64,000 nucleotides of DNA from Marinimicrobium locisalis. GTDB taxonomy: Bacteria; Pseudomonadota; Gammaproteobacteria; Pseudomonadales; Cellvibrionaceae. Each line of letters begins with the position of its first letter. Within the stretch, counting starts at the first letter, position 1. Positions 52,567 to 62,013 of the stretch are shown here, piece after piece. The DNA lies in contig NZ_JBDLLG010000002.1 in the NCBI RefSeq assembly GCF_039822625.1, positions 186,001 through 250,000 on the forward strand, written 5' to 3'. The translations under genes were made by a program, and so were the position numbers. The notes below the pieces were generated by a model, which ran no database searches, was not told the DNA's origin, and saw only the letters and a list, made by a program, of their open reading frames with translations.

Positions 52567-54462
52567 CTACTGGCAGATTTCACCAGTGACCGAAGGGTTT
52601 GTTAAGTTTTTCGTGGCACTGCGGCCCATAAAACGAACCCGGGCGCGTTCGCCGGCGCCCAGGGAGCGCTCGGCCCAGCGGTAGGGGTTGTGGCCCACCA
52701 TGAGCGCGTCGGCGGCGTAAATATCCGTGTCTTCGGGGTACTCCCAGCCGACAGCCCAGTCCTCCATCGGCTCTTCACTTTGGTTGTGAACCGTTACTTG
52801 GCCAAGGAAGATTTCCCCGAACTGCATGAGTACCTTGTGTTCGCACGACGCCGGGGGCGGTGCCACCTGGTAGGGCTCGTAACTGACCGACAGCTGTCCG
52901 TTCGAAATGTCGCTATAGGTGCGCACCAGCACGTGGTAGCGGCCGGGTTCGGCCACCTCAAACAGGCAGGTTTCCACCTCACCCTCTCCCCCTTGGGAGC
53001 GGCAGTCGTACTCGTCTTCGGTGGGCACCTCTGCCCGGCGAACGTACAAGTCCGGATCGCCGGATTCGGCGGAAAACTGGAATTGCAGGTTGGAAACACG
53101 CTCCTCTACATCCAGGTGCATGGTCAATTCGGTGTTTTCAGCCAGGGAGAGGCCGTTGACCGTCTGATGGTTTTCCAGCGCTTCCAGGGTGTAGTCGCCT
53201 CGCAAAGTGACGTCGTCGAAGCTGGTAAAGCCCTCAACAATCACCGTGTAAGTGCCGGCCATGGCATCGTTGAAGGTGCACTCTTCATCGTTGTCGGCCA
53301 CCGCCGGGTAACACGCCTCGTTTAAGCTGTTCGGGTATTCGCCATAGTGCACTCGAAGGTCCGCATCCCCCGTGCCGCCATTGATGGCCACCCGCATGTA
53401 GGCGGCGGTCTCGGGCACGTGGAAGTGGAACCGAAGGCGTTCGGTAATATCACCGGAAAGCCCGCGTATGGGGGTGTCCTTCTCCAGTTCGGCGACCTCG
53501 GGCCGCGGTGAATCCATTGCCTCTTCAATCCAGTCCCGGTGGGCATCGGTGCGGGCGTAGACGCCATAGTAGCCTGGCAGAGCGCACTGATCGTGCCCCC
53601 AACTGACGACGCCGATGCTGTAGTCCTGTCCGTCCACGGTCAGGGTTAGGGGCCCGCCGCTATCGCCAAAACAGGAGTCCTTACCGCCCTCTCTGAAGCC
53701 GGCACACAGCATGCTGTCGGTCACCGCCTCCGGTCCGTACAACTCCTCGTAGGCCTCCTGGCACACAGCGTCATCGACCAGGGGCACCTCCACTTGTCGC
53801 AAGTGGGTGGGGTAATCTCCCAGGTTGTTGAGCGCCCCCCAGCCCGAGACACGCGCCCGTTCGCCGGGCCGAGTAGCGGCCAAAATGTCGGGTGAGGCCA
53901 GCGCCAATGGCTCAATTGTTTTGGGGGCGGGTTCAGCGAGGCGCACCAAGGCTACGTCGTGGTTGAGGGTGGATGGGTCAAAGTCGGGGTGGACAATGAC
54001 CTGCTCCACGGGAATCCAGAAACCGCCCTCCCCCCACAGTTCGGTGCTATTGAGAAACACATCGAATGACCCTTGAACGCAGTGGGCTGCGGTGAGTACC
54101 CATTCAGGATCGATTACCGCGCCACCGCAAAAGTGCCCGTCTTCCACGTCTTGTAGGGAGACCTGATAGGTGCGCTCCCCCTCGGGCGTGCGTTCACCGC
54201 CCACAATTCGAGGGGTGAGCGTGGGGGCCGCAGTGGTGAAGGAACTGTTCTCGCTATCAAGGTGGATGCCACGGGCTTTCAGCGTTCGCTCCAGCTGCGT
54301 TAACGACAAAGGGCGAGCCGCGCCTGGGCGAGCGTCTTGTTCGGGTTGTGGCTGTTCACTAAGTTCAATAAGGGAAGTGGCGGTCGCGTTGGAGGCCGAA
54401 CCGCAAAAGGCGATCAACAAACCGGTCAAAAGTGTTGTCGACGATAGAATCCGAAAGGGCAT
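52567..54462 (-). CDS. Secreted trypsin-like protease with two PPC domains and a CBM2-like tail
   Basis: The 631-residue enzyme has a signal peptide (about 1-28), a propeptide cut at Arg85 before IVGG, and a chymotrypsin-fold domain with His127 (TAAHC), Asp169 (NHDVAL) and Ser268 (GDSGGP). Asp262, in the S1 position, indicates trypsin-like specificity. Two bacterial pre-peptidase C-terminal domains (about 335-430 and 435-530) follow. The last 90 residues begin with Cys and end with GEICQ and have QVTVHNQSEEPMEDWAVGW, matching the CBM2 layout; the usual first binding Trp is not present. It probably degrades protein while bound to a surface or cell wall. Confidence 0.9.
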   Translation of the reverse strand: MPFRILSSTTLLTGLLIAFCGSASNATATSLIELSEQPQPEQDARPGAARPLSLTQLERTLKARGIHLDSENSSFTTAAPTLTPRIVGGERTPEGERTYQVSLQDVEDGHFCGGAVIDPEWVLTAAHCVQGSFDVFLNSTELWGEGGFWIPVEQVIVHPDFDPSTLNHDVALVRLAEPAPKTIEPLALASPDILAATRPGERARVSGWGALNNLGDYPTHLRQVEVPLVDDAVCQEAYEELYGPEAVTDSMLCAGFREGGKDSCFGDSGGPLTLTVDGQDYSIGVVSWGHDQCALPGYYGVYARTDAHRDWIEEAMDSPRPEVAELEKDTPIRGLSGDITERLRFHFHVPETAAYMRVAINGGTGDADLRVHYGEYPNSLNEACYPAVADNDEECTFNDAMAGTYTVIVEGFTSFDDVTLRGDYTLEALENHQTVNGLSLAENTELTMHLDVEERVSNLQFQFSAESGDPDLYVRRAEVPTEDEYDCRSQGGEGEVETCLFEVAEPGRYHVLVRTYSDISNGQLSVSYEPYQVAPPPASCEHKVLMQFGEIFLGQVTVHNQSEEPMEDWAVGWEYPEDTDIYAADALMVGHNPYRWAERSLGAGERARVRFMGRSATKNLTNPSVTGEICQ

Positions 54463-54689
54463 TGACGCTCCTTATACCGCTGGTGGAGAGTAAAAGTGGG
54501 TGCAAATGGAGTCCTCTCCTTGGTCGACTCCGTTCGCGGTAGCAGTATATAAAGTCACCCAGGGGGGTGGGTAGATTTTTGGATGCCAAGGGGCAGATTT
54601 TTTTTGAATATACGGCCCCGCTCCTCGGATCAAGACCCACTAAGCCGGGGCCTAGGTCCGTTACAGGACAAGCGGGGGCCCTAGAAGGG

Positions 54690-54968
54690 TTAGTGCCGCT
54701 CCTGCCGCTCGATCGGCACGCGTGAGCGAACGCTGCTCAGGTGATTGCGCATCTGACCAATATGCTGCTTGAGGTATTCTGAATAGGAATGGATACCGCC
54801 GAGAGTGGCTGGGTCGATGCAGTCACTGCGCTGAAGAATGGAGACCACCGCGTCACACAAAAAGGCGCAGCGGTCGCTGAGTTCCGCCAGGTCGTCATCG
54901 AAATCCAGCAGTTCCAGTCCGACGCTGCCATTTCCTGCCAGGCGATTGCTTTGAATGATGTCCGACAC
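54690..54968 (-). CDS. Small protein of unknown function
   Basis: A 92-residue acidic helical protein of unknown family with a Cys pair (SDRCAFLCDAV) in its middle. I chose the GTG at 54968 because GGAGGAG lies five bases upstream. A longer reading frame upstream lacks that support. It is divergent from the XRE regulator gene, with a 220-base gap holding a perfect inverted repeat. It could be a regulator partner or target; there is no direct evidence. Confidence 0.6.
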   Translation of the reverse strand: MSDIIQSNRLAGNGSVGLELLDFDDDLAELSDRCAFLCDAVVSILQRSDCIDPATLGGIHSYSEYLKQHIGQMRNHLSSVRSRVPIERQERH

Positions 54969-55090
54969 GGCGACTCCTCCGTTAGCCCGATCATTGCGGT
55001 TACCGCTATCGACCCTCGAGCGCAACGACAACGTAGCCGTGGACGAGAATTGGCAAGAAACGCAATGATTCGTGTACAAAATGGAAAATT

Positions 55091-55103
55091 ACACTATTAG
55101 TGT
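55091..55103. promoter_or_regulatory. Candidate operator between divergent genes
   Basis: ACACTA-T-TAGTGT is a perfect inverted repeat, 86 bases before the XRE gene and 123 bases before the divergent small gene. XRE proteins often bind such short palindromes, so it is a candidate autoregulatory site. Confidence 0.5.
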
Positions 55104-55188
55104 TGATGCCAGAATCATAGCGGTTCGCTAGCATACCCGTCAAGCGTGTAAAGTATGATGATAAACCCGCCAAAGAGAATCCATTGGT

Positions 55189-55593
55189 ATGCCGAAACCG
55201 CTCGTCCACGAACTCGACCGCCACTTGGGAGCCCGGCTGCGCAAGCTCCGACAGCAACAAGGCATTAGTGCGGCCATGCTGGCCGAGGCGGTGGGGCTCA
55301 CCCAGCAGCAGATTTCCCGCTACGAAAACGGTGAGAATAAGTTGGCGGCGGTGCAGCTTTACCGAATGGCCAGCTGCCTGAACACCCCATTGGCGTGGTT
55401 CTTTCAGGGTGCGGAGCAAATTGAGGAGGCGCCGGCCATTCGTGACCGACGAGGTGTGTACCGAGTGGAGCCGGCCTCTGGTGAGGCCGCTCTGGAGGAG
55501 GAGCTGTCCATACTGCGGGCGGTGTGGCCGACATTGGGCCCCGAAAGGCGCGCCGCGCTCTTGCAGTTGCTCGATACGCTCTCGGTGAAGTAG
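55189..55593 (+). CDS. XRE-family transcriptional regulator
   Basis: The 134-residue protein has an N-terminal helix-turn-helix of the Cro/CI type (about 13-70): LGARLRKLRQQQGISAAMLAEAVGLTQQQISRYENGENKLA, given here as its key elements LRQQQG, LTQQQISRYE and NGENK. The rest is an acidic C-terminal segment with no clear sensor motif. It probably controls its own gene and the divergent small gene. Confidence 0.9.
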   Translation: MPKPLVHELDRHLGARLRKLRQQQGISAAMLAEAVGLTQQQISRYENGENKLAAVQLYRMASCLNTPLAWFFQGAEQIEEAPAIRDRRGVYRVEPASGEAALEEELSILRAVWPTLGPERRAALLQLLDTLSVK

Positions 55594-55605
55594 TGCCCGC
55601 GACCG

Positions 55606-55989
55606 CTAGAGCACCATTACCCCTTCGGCCTCAAACAACGCGCCCTTGGGCAGTTGGCTGATGCCTACCGCCGCGCGCGCTGGGAAAGGCTCCCGGAAAT
55701 AGCGGGTCATGACTTCATTCACCACCGCAAAATTATCCAAATCAGTCAGGTAAAGGTTCAGCTTGACGATATGGTTCAGGCTGCCGTTGGCGGCTTCACA
55801 CACCGCCGAGAGGTTCTTAAACACCTGTTCCGCCTGGGCTTCGAAGCCGCCCTCCACCAGCGTCATGGTCTCTGGGTTCAGGGGAATCTGACCTGACAGG
55901 TAAACGGTGTTGTCCACTTTGACCGCCTGGGAATAGGTGCCGATGGCGTCCGGCGCCTGCTTGCTGTGAATCACGGCGCGATTGGTCAT
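55606..55989 (-). CDS. ridA: RidA family enamine/imine deaminase
   Basis: RidA hydrolyses reactive 2-aminoacrylate and related enamines. The 127-residue protein has the signature APDAIGTYSQAV, YLSGQIPLNP, and the active-site Arg in FPARAAVGI with Glu at FEAEGV. The start is the ATG at 55989 (AAGGACTCC upstream). In relatives ridA follows spoT directly; here galT and an MFS gene on the other strand lie between. Confidence 0.95.
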   Translation of the reverse strand: MTNRAVIHSKQAPDAIGTYSQAVKVDNTVYLSGQIPLNPETMTLVEGGFEAQAEQVFKNLSAVCEAANGSLNHIVKLNLYLTDLDNFAVVNEVMTRYFREPFPARAAVGISQLPKGALFEAEGVMVL

Positions 55990-56228
55990 AAGGGAGTCCT
56001 TGCATCGTTGGGTTAAGGAGAAAACCGTTAAGTATAGAGGAACCACCCCGCCCGGAGCCAGCCGCATGGGCTACTAGCGTGGAGCGGTATTTAGACGAAT
56101 CCTGTACAATGCTCGCCTTTGTGGTACCTACCACCCTAAACCGCTTTTCCCTAACAACAAAAGCTCGCCTTGTCCGCTGGCCCTTCAGCGTGACCCGGGC
56201 GGGTTTTTGCCCAACTTTGGACCCGTGA

Positions 56229-57425
56229 ATGACAGCCCCCACCCCCGCCGCCAGCCCTACACTCACCAAAGCCCAAATGTGGCTTATTGAAATCGCCCTG
56301 GCGGTGGGCGGCTTCGGTATCGGCACCGGTGAGTTCGCTACCATGGGGTTGATGCCGGGTATCGCCGAGGGATTGGGCGTCAGCGAGCCCCAGGTGGGCC
56401 ACGTCATCAGTGCCTATGCGCTGGGAGTCGTGGTGGGTGCACCCCTGCTGGCGGTCTTTGGGGCCCGGCTGTTCCGGCGGCATTTGCTGATTGGGTTGAT
56501 GGGTTTCTATACGCTGGCCAATATTGCCAGTGCCCTGGCCCCCAGTTACGAATCCCTGCTGGCCTACCGCTTTATTGCCGGCTTGCCTCACGGTACCTAT
56601 TTCGGGGTGGCGGCCCTGGTGGTGGCGAGCCTGGCTCCGCCCAGTGACCGGGGCAAAGCGGTCAGCCGTGTGATGATTGGCCTGACCCTGGCCGTGCTTA
56701 TCGGCAACCCCTTGGCGACTTGGCTGGGGCAGTCCATCAGCTGGCGCTACGCCTTCGGGATGGTGTCGGTCATTTCCCTGCTTACCGTCGTGCTTATCGT
56801 GATCTACCTCCCGCTGGATCGCCAGCAGCCGCGCAACAGGCCCATGGCGGAGTTGAAGGCCTTTGGCCGGCCTCAGGTCTGGCTGGCCCTGATGATTGGT
56901 GCCACGGGTTTTGCCGGGGTTTTCTGTGTGTTCAGCTATCTGGCGCCTACGTTGCTCTATGTCACGGAGGTGGAAAAAGGCTGGATCCCCATTGCCATGG
57001 CCACCTTTGGGGCTGGGGGTTTTCTGGGGAATATAGTCGGCGGCTGGCTGTTCGATAAGTTCCGGTTCAAGGCCGTGGGTGGTGCCCTGCTCTGGAGCCT
57101 AGCGGTCTACTTGATTTTTCCCTCGGCGACCCAGGAGTTGTGGAGCATCTTGTTGATGACCTTCCTGGTGGGCACGGTGGCGGCGGTGTCCCCACCACTG
57201 CAGACCCATCTGATGGACGTGGCCGTGGGAGCACAGACTCTGGCCGCCGCCTCCCACCATGCGGCGTTCAACACCGCCAACGCCATTGGACCCATGCTGG
57301 GTGGCTTGGCAATTTCCGCCGGGCTGGGCTGGAGCGTCACCGGTTATGTCGGAGCGGCTACCGCCGTTGCGGGGCTCGTCTTCTTTGGGCTGGCCTGGCG
57401 CTTGGAGCGATCAACCGCCCAATAA
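56229..57425 (+). CDS. MFS transporter, DHA1-like
   Basis: A 398-residue major facilitator protein with twelve hydrophobic segments. FGIGTGEFATMGLMPGIA in helix 1 and LGVVVGAPLLAVFGARLFRR at the loop between helices 2 and 3 match AraJ/PbuE-type sugar or drug exporters. It lies 97 bases before galT on the same strand, a possible but unproven sugar link. Confidence 0.9.
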   Translation: MTAPTPAASPTLTKAQMWLIEIALAVGGFGIGTGEFATMGLMPGIAEGLGVSEPQVGHVISAYALGVVVGAPLLAVFGARLFRRHLLIGLMGFYTLANIASALAPSYESLLAYRFIAGLPHGTYFGVAALVVASLAPPSDRGKAVSRVMIGLTLAVLIGNPLATWLGQSISWRYAFGMVSVISLLTVVLIVIYLPLDRQQPRNRPMAELKAFGRPQVWLALMIGATGFAGVFCVFSYLAPTLLYVTEVEKGWIPIAMATFGAGGFLGNIVGGWLFDKFRFKAVGGALLWSLAVYLIFPSATQELWSILLMTFLVGTVAAVSPPLQTHLMDVAVGAQTLAAASHHAAFNTANAIGPMLGGLAISAGLGWSVTGYVGAATAVAGLVFFGLAWRLERSTAQ

Positions 57426-57522
57426 ACTATAAATCATATTTATTATGGAATCCGTGCTCACTCTTGGATAAGCTGGCGTCTGTCGATCACGCTGACGTTG
57501 GATTGCCAGAGGAACGCCGACC

Positions 57523-58569
57523 ATGACCGCCCCGTTTGACCCAACCGAGCACCCGCACCGCCGCTTCAATCCGTTGACCGGCGACTGGGTGTTGGTTTCG
57601 CCCCACCGCGCCAAGCGCCCCTGGCAAGGGCAATCCGAAACGCCGGATCAGGCACCGCGGGCCCCCTACGACCCCGGCTGTTACCTGTGCCCGGGCAACA
57701 CCCGCGTCAATGGGGAGAAAAACCCCCGCTACGTGTCCACCTTCGTGTTTGGTAATGACTTCGCGGCCTTGCAGGCGGATACGCCGACCACAGAGAACAA
57801 CGACCCTTTGTTCCGCATGGCCGCCGAGCAAGGCTGTAGCCGGGTGATCTGTTTCTCGCCGGACCATAGCAAGACGTTGCCGGAACTGTCTCAGTCAGAG
57901 GTGGAAGCCGTTGTGCGCTGTTGGCGGGAGCAGAGCGCGGAGTTGGGGCAAACTTACCAATGGGTTCAAGTCTTTGAGAACAAAGGTGCCGTGATGGGCT
58001 GCTCCAACCCCCACCCGCACGGTCAGATTTGGGCCCAGACGCAACTGCCGACCCTGGCCCAACGCAAAGCCGAACACCTTACCGAGTATCGCCAGCGCGA
58101 AGGCAGCGCCTTGCTGGAAGATTATGTCGCCCGCGAGCTCAGGGCCGGTGAGCGGGTAGTCTGCCAGAACGAGGATTGGCTGGTGGTGGTGCCCTACTGG
58201 GCTGCCTGGCCCTTTGAAACGCTGCTTCTACCCCGCTTTACCGTGGCCCGCCTGCCGGCGTTGAGCGAGGCCCAAAGCGCGAGCCTCGCCGACATCTTGC
58301 GCCAGATCACCGCGCGCTACGACAATCTGTTTCAGGTCTCTTTCCCCTACTCCATGGGTTGGCACGGCGCGCCTTTTGATGGTGAAGCCCACCCTGAATG
58401 GACCCTCCACGCTCAGTTTTTCCCGCCCCTGCTGCGCTCGGCCACGGTACGCAAGTTTATGGTGGGCTACGAAATGCTGGCCGAAGCCCAGCGCGACCTG
58501 ACCCCCGAGCAGGCGGCGGAGCGCCTGCGGGCGCTTCCCCCACACCACTACAAAACGAACGAAGGGTAG
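57523..58569 (+). CDS. galT: Galactose-1-phosphate uridylyltransferase
   Basis: GalT swaps UMP between UDP-glucose and galactose-1-phosphate in the Leloir pathway. The 348-residue protein has normal length, the zinc-ligand CYLC (53-56), and the active-site NPHPHGQIW with nucleophile His166. No galK or galE is adjacent. It is convergent with spoT. Confidence 0.96.
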   Translation: MTAPFDPTEHPHRRFNPLTGDWVLVSPHRAKRPWQGQSETPDQAPRAPYDPGCYLCPGNTRVNGEKNPRYVSTFVFGNDFAALQADTPTTENNDPLFRMAAEQGCSRVICFSPDHSKTLPELSQSEVEAVVRCWREQSAELGQTYQWVQVFENKGAVMGCSNPHPHGQIWAQTQLPTLAQRKAEHLTEYRQREGSALLEDYVARELRAGERVVCQNEDWLVVVPYWAAWPFETLLLPRFTVARLPALSEAQSASLADILRQITARYDNLFQVSFPYSMGWHGAPFDGEAHPEWTLHAQFFPPLLRSATVRKFMVGYEMLAEAQRDLTPEQAAERLRALPPHHYKTNEG

Positions 58570-58672
58570 TGCTCAGCCGGCGACGGAGCTGCGCGCCAGT
58601 TCGTTGCCGCTGGGTTTGGTGAAATGAAAGCGTGATCCCGGGGCCTGGGAGCAAGGTGTAAACAAAAGGAGG

Positions 58673-60784
58673 TTAGTTCTTGGCGCGGTTAATCCGCAGC
58701 ACAAAACTCAGGTTGCGGGCCCGGCGCATGATATTGGCCAGGTGCACGCGGTTATGCACCCCGATGCACAGGTTGATAACGCTGTTGTGGGCATCGCGCT
58801 CGTTGACCTTGATGTGCTCAATGCTTCCGCCCTGTTCGGTCACCCGGGTGGCAAGAGTGGCGATGATGCCCCGCTCGGATTCCACTTCCACCCGCACATC
58901 CACCAGGAACTCTCCCGAGACGGTCGGCGCCCAGTTCACGTAGCTAATTTTCTCGGGCTTGTGGCGCAGCTCGGTAATGTTGCGGCAGGTGTCTTGATGC
59001 ACGACCAAGCCTTTGCCCGAGCTGATATGGCCGATGATCGGGTCCCCGGGGATAGGGCGGCAGCAGCGAGCGAAGGTGATCATCATACCTTCGGATGAAT
59101 CGATGGTCAGGGGCGAGTAGATGCTGCCGCTGGGCGGGTTCACCTCGGCGTCGGGCTGTAACAGCTTGGCGACCGCTTGGGCCACGCGGTTGCCGAGCCC
59201 GATATCTTCCAGCAGCTCTTCCATGGAGTTCATCTGAGTGGCGATCAGGAGCTGGCGTTGCTGCTCTTCGGTCAGCTTGCTCAGTTGCAAGCCCACCTCA
59301 CTCAGGGCACGGCTGAGCAGTCGCTTGCCCAACGCCACCGACTGGTGATGGCGCTGGTGTTTGAGGAAGTGCCGGATGGCGCTACGAGCTTTACCCGAAA
59401 TGGCGAAGTTGAGCCAGTTCGGGTTGGGCTGGGCCCCCTGGGAGGTAATGATGCTGACCTTCTGCCCGCTTTGCAGCGGCTGGGACAGCGGCGCGAGCCG
59501 ACCATTGACCCGGCAGGCCACACAGTTGTGGCCAATGTCGGTATGGACGGCGTAGGCAAAATCGATGGGAGTGGCGCCGTGGGGCAGCTCCACGATTTCG
59601 CCTTTGGGGGTGAAAACGTAGACCTCGTCGGGGAAGAGGTCGATTTTCACGTTTTCAATGAATTCCAGCGAGTCGCCCGCCCGGCGCTGCATTTCCAGCA
59701 GGCCCTGCACCCACTGGCGCGCGCGGTTGTGGCTGATGCTTTCATCCGCCCCGCTGTTCTTGTAGAGAAAGTGGGCGGCAATGCCGTTGTTGGCCATTTC
59801 GTCCATTTCCTTGGTGCGAATCTGGACTTCGATAGGCACCCCGTGCATGCCCAGCAACACCGTATGCAGAGACTGGTAGCCATTGGCTTTGGGGATGGCG
59901 ATATAGTCCTTGAATTCGCCCGCCACCGGTTTGTACTGGTTGTGTACCACGCCCAGCACGCGGTAGCAGGTGTCCACGCTGTCCACAATAATGCGGAAGG
60001 CGTAAACATCCATGATCTCCTTGAAGTACTTTTTCTTCTGTCGCATCTTCTCGTAGATGCTGTACAGGTGCTTTTCCCGGCCGATGACCAGGGCGGTGAG
60101 GTTTTCCCGGTCCAGGCGCTTTTCGATGGCGGTTTGGATTTGCTCCACCAGCTCCTTGCGGTTCCCCCGGGCCGTTTTCAAGGCCGCGTGCAGCCGGCTG
60201 GCCCGCAGCGGGTGCATGGCGTAGAAGCCCCGGTCCTCGAATTCGAGGCGCATGTCGTTCATGCCCAGGCGGTGGGCGATGGGGGCGTAGATTTCCAGGG
60301 TTTCCTTGGCGATGCGTCGCTTCTTGTGGGGCGGCATGGCTCCCAGAGTACGCATGTTGTGCAGCCGGTCGGCGAGCTTCACCAGAATAACCCGCAGGTC
60401 ATTGGCCATGGCCAGTGCCATTTTCTGGAAGTTCTCCGCCTGCTTTTCGGCGTGGGATTCGAACTCGATCTGGGTCAGCTTGCTCACCCCATCCACCAGC
60501 TCCGCGACCGTGGGGCCGAACTGCTTGGAGATGGCTTTTTTGCTGATGGCGGTGTCTTCAATCACATCGTGCAGCATGGCCGCCATCAGGCTTTGATGGT
60601 CCATATGCATGCTGGCGAGAATATCGGCGACCGCGAGGGGGTGGGTAATGTAGGCTTCGCCGCTGCGACGGTTTTGCCCGTCATGGGCTTGTTCCGCGTA
60701 AAAGTAGGCCCGCTTCACCAAATTGATTTGGCTGTACTCGAGATAAGATGAAAGCCTGTGACTCAAGGCTTCGATCGTTTGCAA
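58673..60784 (-). CDS. spoT: (p)ppGpp synthetase/hydrolase SpoT
   Basis: The 703-residue enzyme has the HD hydrolase domain (His48 in YITHP, HDVIEDT at 72-78), the RelA/SpoT synthetase domain (YRVLGVVHNQYKPVAGEFKDYIA), TGS (about 385-445) and a C-terminal ACT domain (DVRVEVESERGIIATLA). The start is TTG with GGAGG six bases upstream, and the first residues match Pseudomonas-type SpoT. It makes and breaks ppGpp in response to carbon, fatty acid and iron starvation. It follows rpoZ and gmk in the conserved order. Confidence 0.97.
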   Translation of the reverse strand: MQTIEALSHRLSSYLEYSQINLVKRAYFYAEQAHDGQNRRSGEAYITHPLAVADILASMHMDHQSLMAAMLHDVIEDTAISKKAISKQFGPTVAELVDGVSKLTQIEFESHAEKQAENFQKMALAMANDLRVILVKLADRLHNMRTLGAMPPHKKRRIAKETLEIYAPIAHRLGMNDMRLEFEDRGFYAMHPLRASRLHAALKTARGNRKELVEQIQTAIEKRLDRENLTALVIGREKHLYSIYEKMRQKKKYFKEIMDVYAFRIIVDSVDTCYRVLGVVHNQYKPVAGEFKDYIAIPKANGYQSLHTVLLGMHGVPIEVQIRTKEMDEMANNGIAAHFLYKNSGADESISHNRARQWVQGLLEMQRRAGDSLEFIENVKIDLFPDEVYVFTPKGEIVELPHGATPIDFAYAVHTDIGHNCVACRVNGRLAPLSQPLQSGQKVSIITSQGAQPNPNWLNFAISGKARSAIRHFLKHQRHHQSVALGKRLLSRALSEVGLQLSKLTEEQQRQLLIATQMNSMEELLEDIGLGNRVAQAVAKLLQPDAEVNPPSGSIYSPLTIDSSEGMMITFARCCRPIPGDPIIGHISSGKGLVVHQDTCRNITELRHKPEKISYVNWAPTVSGEFLVDVRVEVESERGIIATLATRVTEQGGSIEHIKVNERDAHNSVINLCIGVHNRVHLANIMRRARNLSFVLRINRAKN

Positions 60785-60841
60785 GGCCGTCCTCCAAATG
60801 GGGCCGGGTGCGGACCCGGCCGGGGCTGTCAGGCGAGGAGC

Positions 60842-61117
60842 TTACTCGTGGCCGGGTTGCGCCTCGGTCTCCTGAATATGTTCTTGCGAGGGTGCTTCGT
60901 GGCGCACCGGCTCGTCCGCTTCCAGCAGCACGCTGGCATCGATCAGCCCTTCTTCAATCTCGCGCAGGGCGATCACGGTGGGCTTGTCGTTCTCTTCCGG
61001 GACCATGGGGTCCTTGCCGCCCACGGCGATCTGGCGGGCGCGTTTGGCGCTGACCATAACCAGTTCGAAGCGGTTATCAACGTGGTCCAGACAATCTTCA
61101 ACAGTAATACGTGCCAT
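60842..61117 (-). CDS. rpoZ: RNA polymerase omega subunit
   Basis: Omega assists assembly of RNA polymerase and binds ppGpp in gammaproteobacteria. The 91-residue protein starts MARITVEDCLDHVDNRFELV and has RARQIAVGGKDP, KPTVIALREIEEG. The acidic C-terminal tail (from about 70) is longer than in the Escherichia coli protein. It lies between gmk and spoT as usual. Confidence 0.97.
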   Translation of the reverse strand: MARITVEDCLDHVDNRFELVMVSAKRARQIAVGGKDPMVPEENDKPTVIALREIEEGLIDASVLLEADEPVRHEAPSQEHIQETEAQPGHE

Positions 61118-61249
61118 AGAGTTACATGCTCACAGTGTTAATCTGGCGGCGGGCCGGCCGGCTTTCAAGCCAGGGCCGTCCCGTCGCGGGGAAATCGAAC
61201 CAAGTATTGTACACAATTCGCGCGCCCAGCGTCAGTTCTAGAGCGGTAT

Positions 61250-61867
61250 TTAGGCCAATAGTTCCCGCAGCATGGCGTCGTAGACCTGCTCTTGCCGGTC
61301 GCGCCTGAGGTGCTGGCTGGTAATCAATGCCTGAAATTGAGCCAGGGCGGTGGTGAAGTCGTCATTGACGATCAGGTAATCCGTTTCCCGGTAGTGGGAA
61401 ATTTCGCTGATGGCCTCGTTCATGCGGGCTTCAATGACCTCGCTCCGGTCCTGCCCGCGGCCGGTCAGGCGCTGGCGCAGAGCGGCCAGTGACGGGGGTA
61501 AAATGAACAGGCTGACGGTATCGGGCAGCAGCTTGCGTACTTGCCGGGCGCCCTGCCAGTCGATTTCGAGAATCACGTCCATGCCTTGGGTCAGCGTTTG
61601 CTCCACCCAATGGCGGGAGGTGCCGTAGAGGTTGTTAAACACTTGGGCGTGTTCGAGAAAGGCGCCCTCCTCAAGCATCGCCTCAAAGCGGGCGTGGTCC
61701 ACAAAGTGATAGTTGACTCCGTCAACTTCTCCGGGCCGCATGGGACGGGTGGTATGGGAGACGGACACACAGACTTCGGGGTTCGACTCTACCAGGGCGT
61801 TTACCAGGCTGGTTTTACCGGCGCCCGAGGGGGCGGAGACGGTGTAGAGAATGCCTTTGCTGGTCAT
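61250..61867 (-). CDS. gmk: Guanylate kinase
   Basis: Gmk phosphorylates GMP to GDP. The 205-residue protein has the P-loop SAPSGAGKTSL (11-21), the GMP-binding SHTTRPMRPGEVDGVNYHF, and the lid region RLTGRGQDRSEVIEARM. It is the first gene of gmk-rpoZ-spoT. Confidence 0.98.
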   Translation of the reverse strand: MTSKGILYTVSAPSGAGKTSLVNALVESNPEVCVSVSHTTRPMRPGEVDGVNYHFVDHARFEAMLEEGAFLEHAQVFNNLYGTSRHWVEQTLTQGMDVILEIDWQGARQVRKLLPDTVSLFILPPSLAALRQRLTGRGQDRSEVIEARMNEAISEISHYRETDYLIVNDDFTTALAQFQALITSQHLRRDRQEQVYDAMLRELLA

Positions 61868-62013
61868 GGGGTGCTCTTCGTTTTAGGGTGCGGCCTGCGG
61901 GAGCAAGGGCACAAACAGGACTTTGACGCTAAAAAAAGGCATTATGACACAGCTTTTGCCTGGCTTCATGGTCAGAAAAGTGCAAACAACGGTATTCCCC
62001 GATGAGGTGGCGA

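Noticed and set aside
52546..52567. Terminator between cheV and the protease gene
   Set aside because: The 20-base convergent gap shows no hairpin with a U-run.
59177..60751. Long plus-strand open frame opposite spoT
   Set aside because: Antisense to spoT with all its catalytic motifs; no independent ribosome site or domain.
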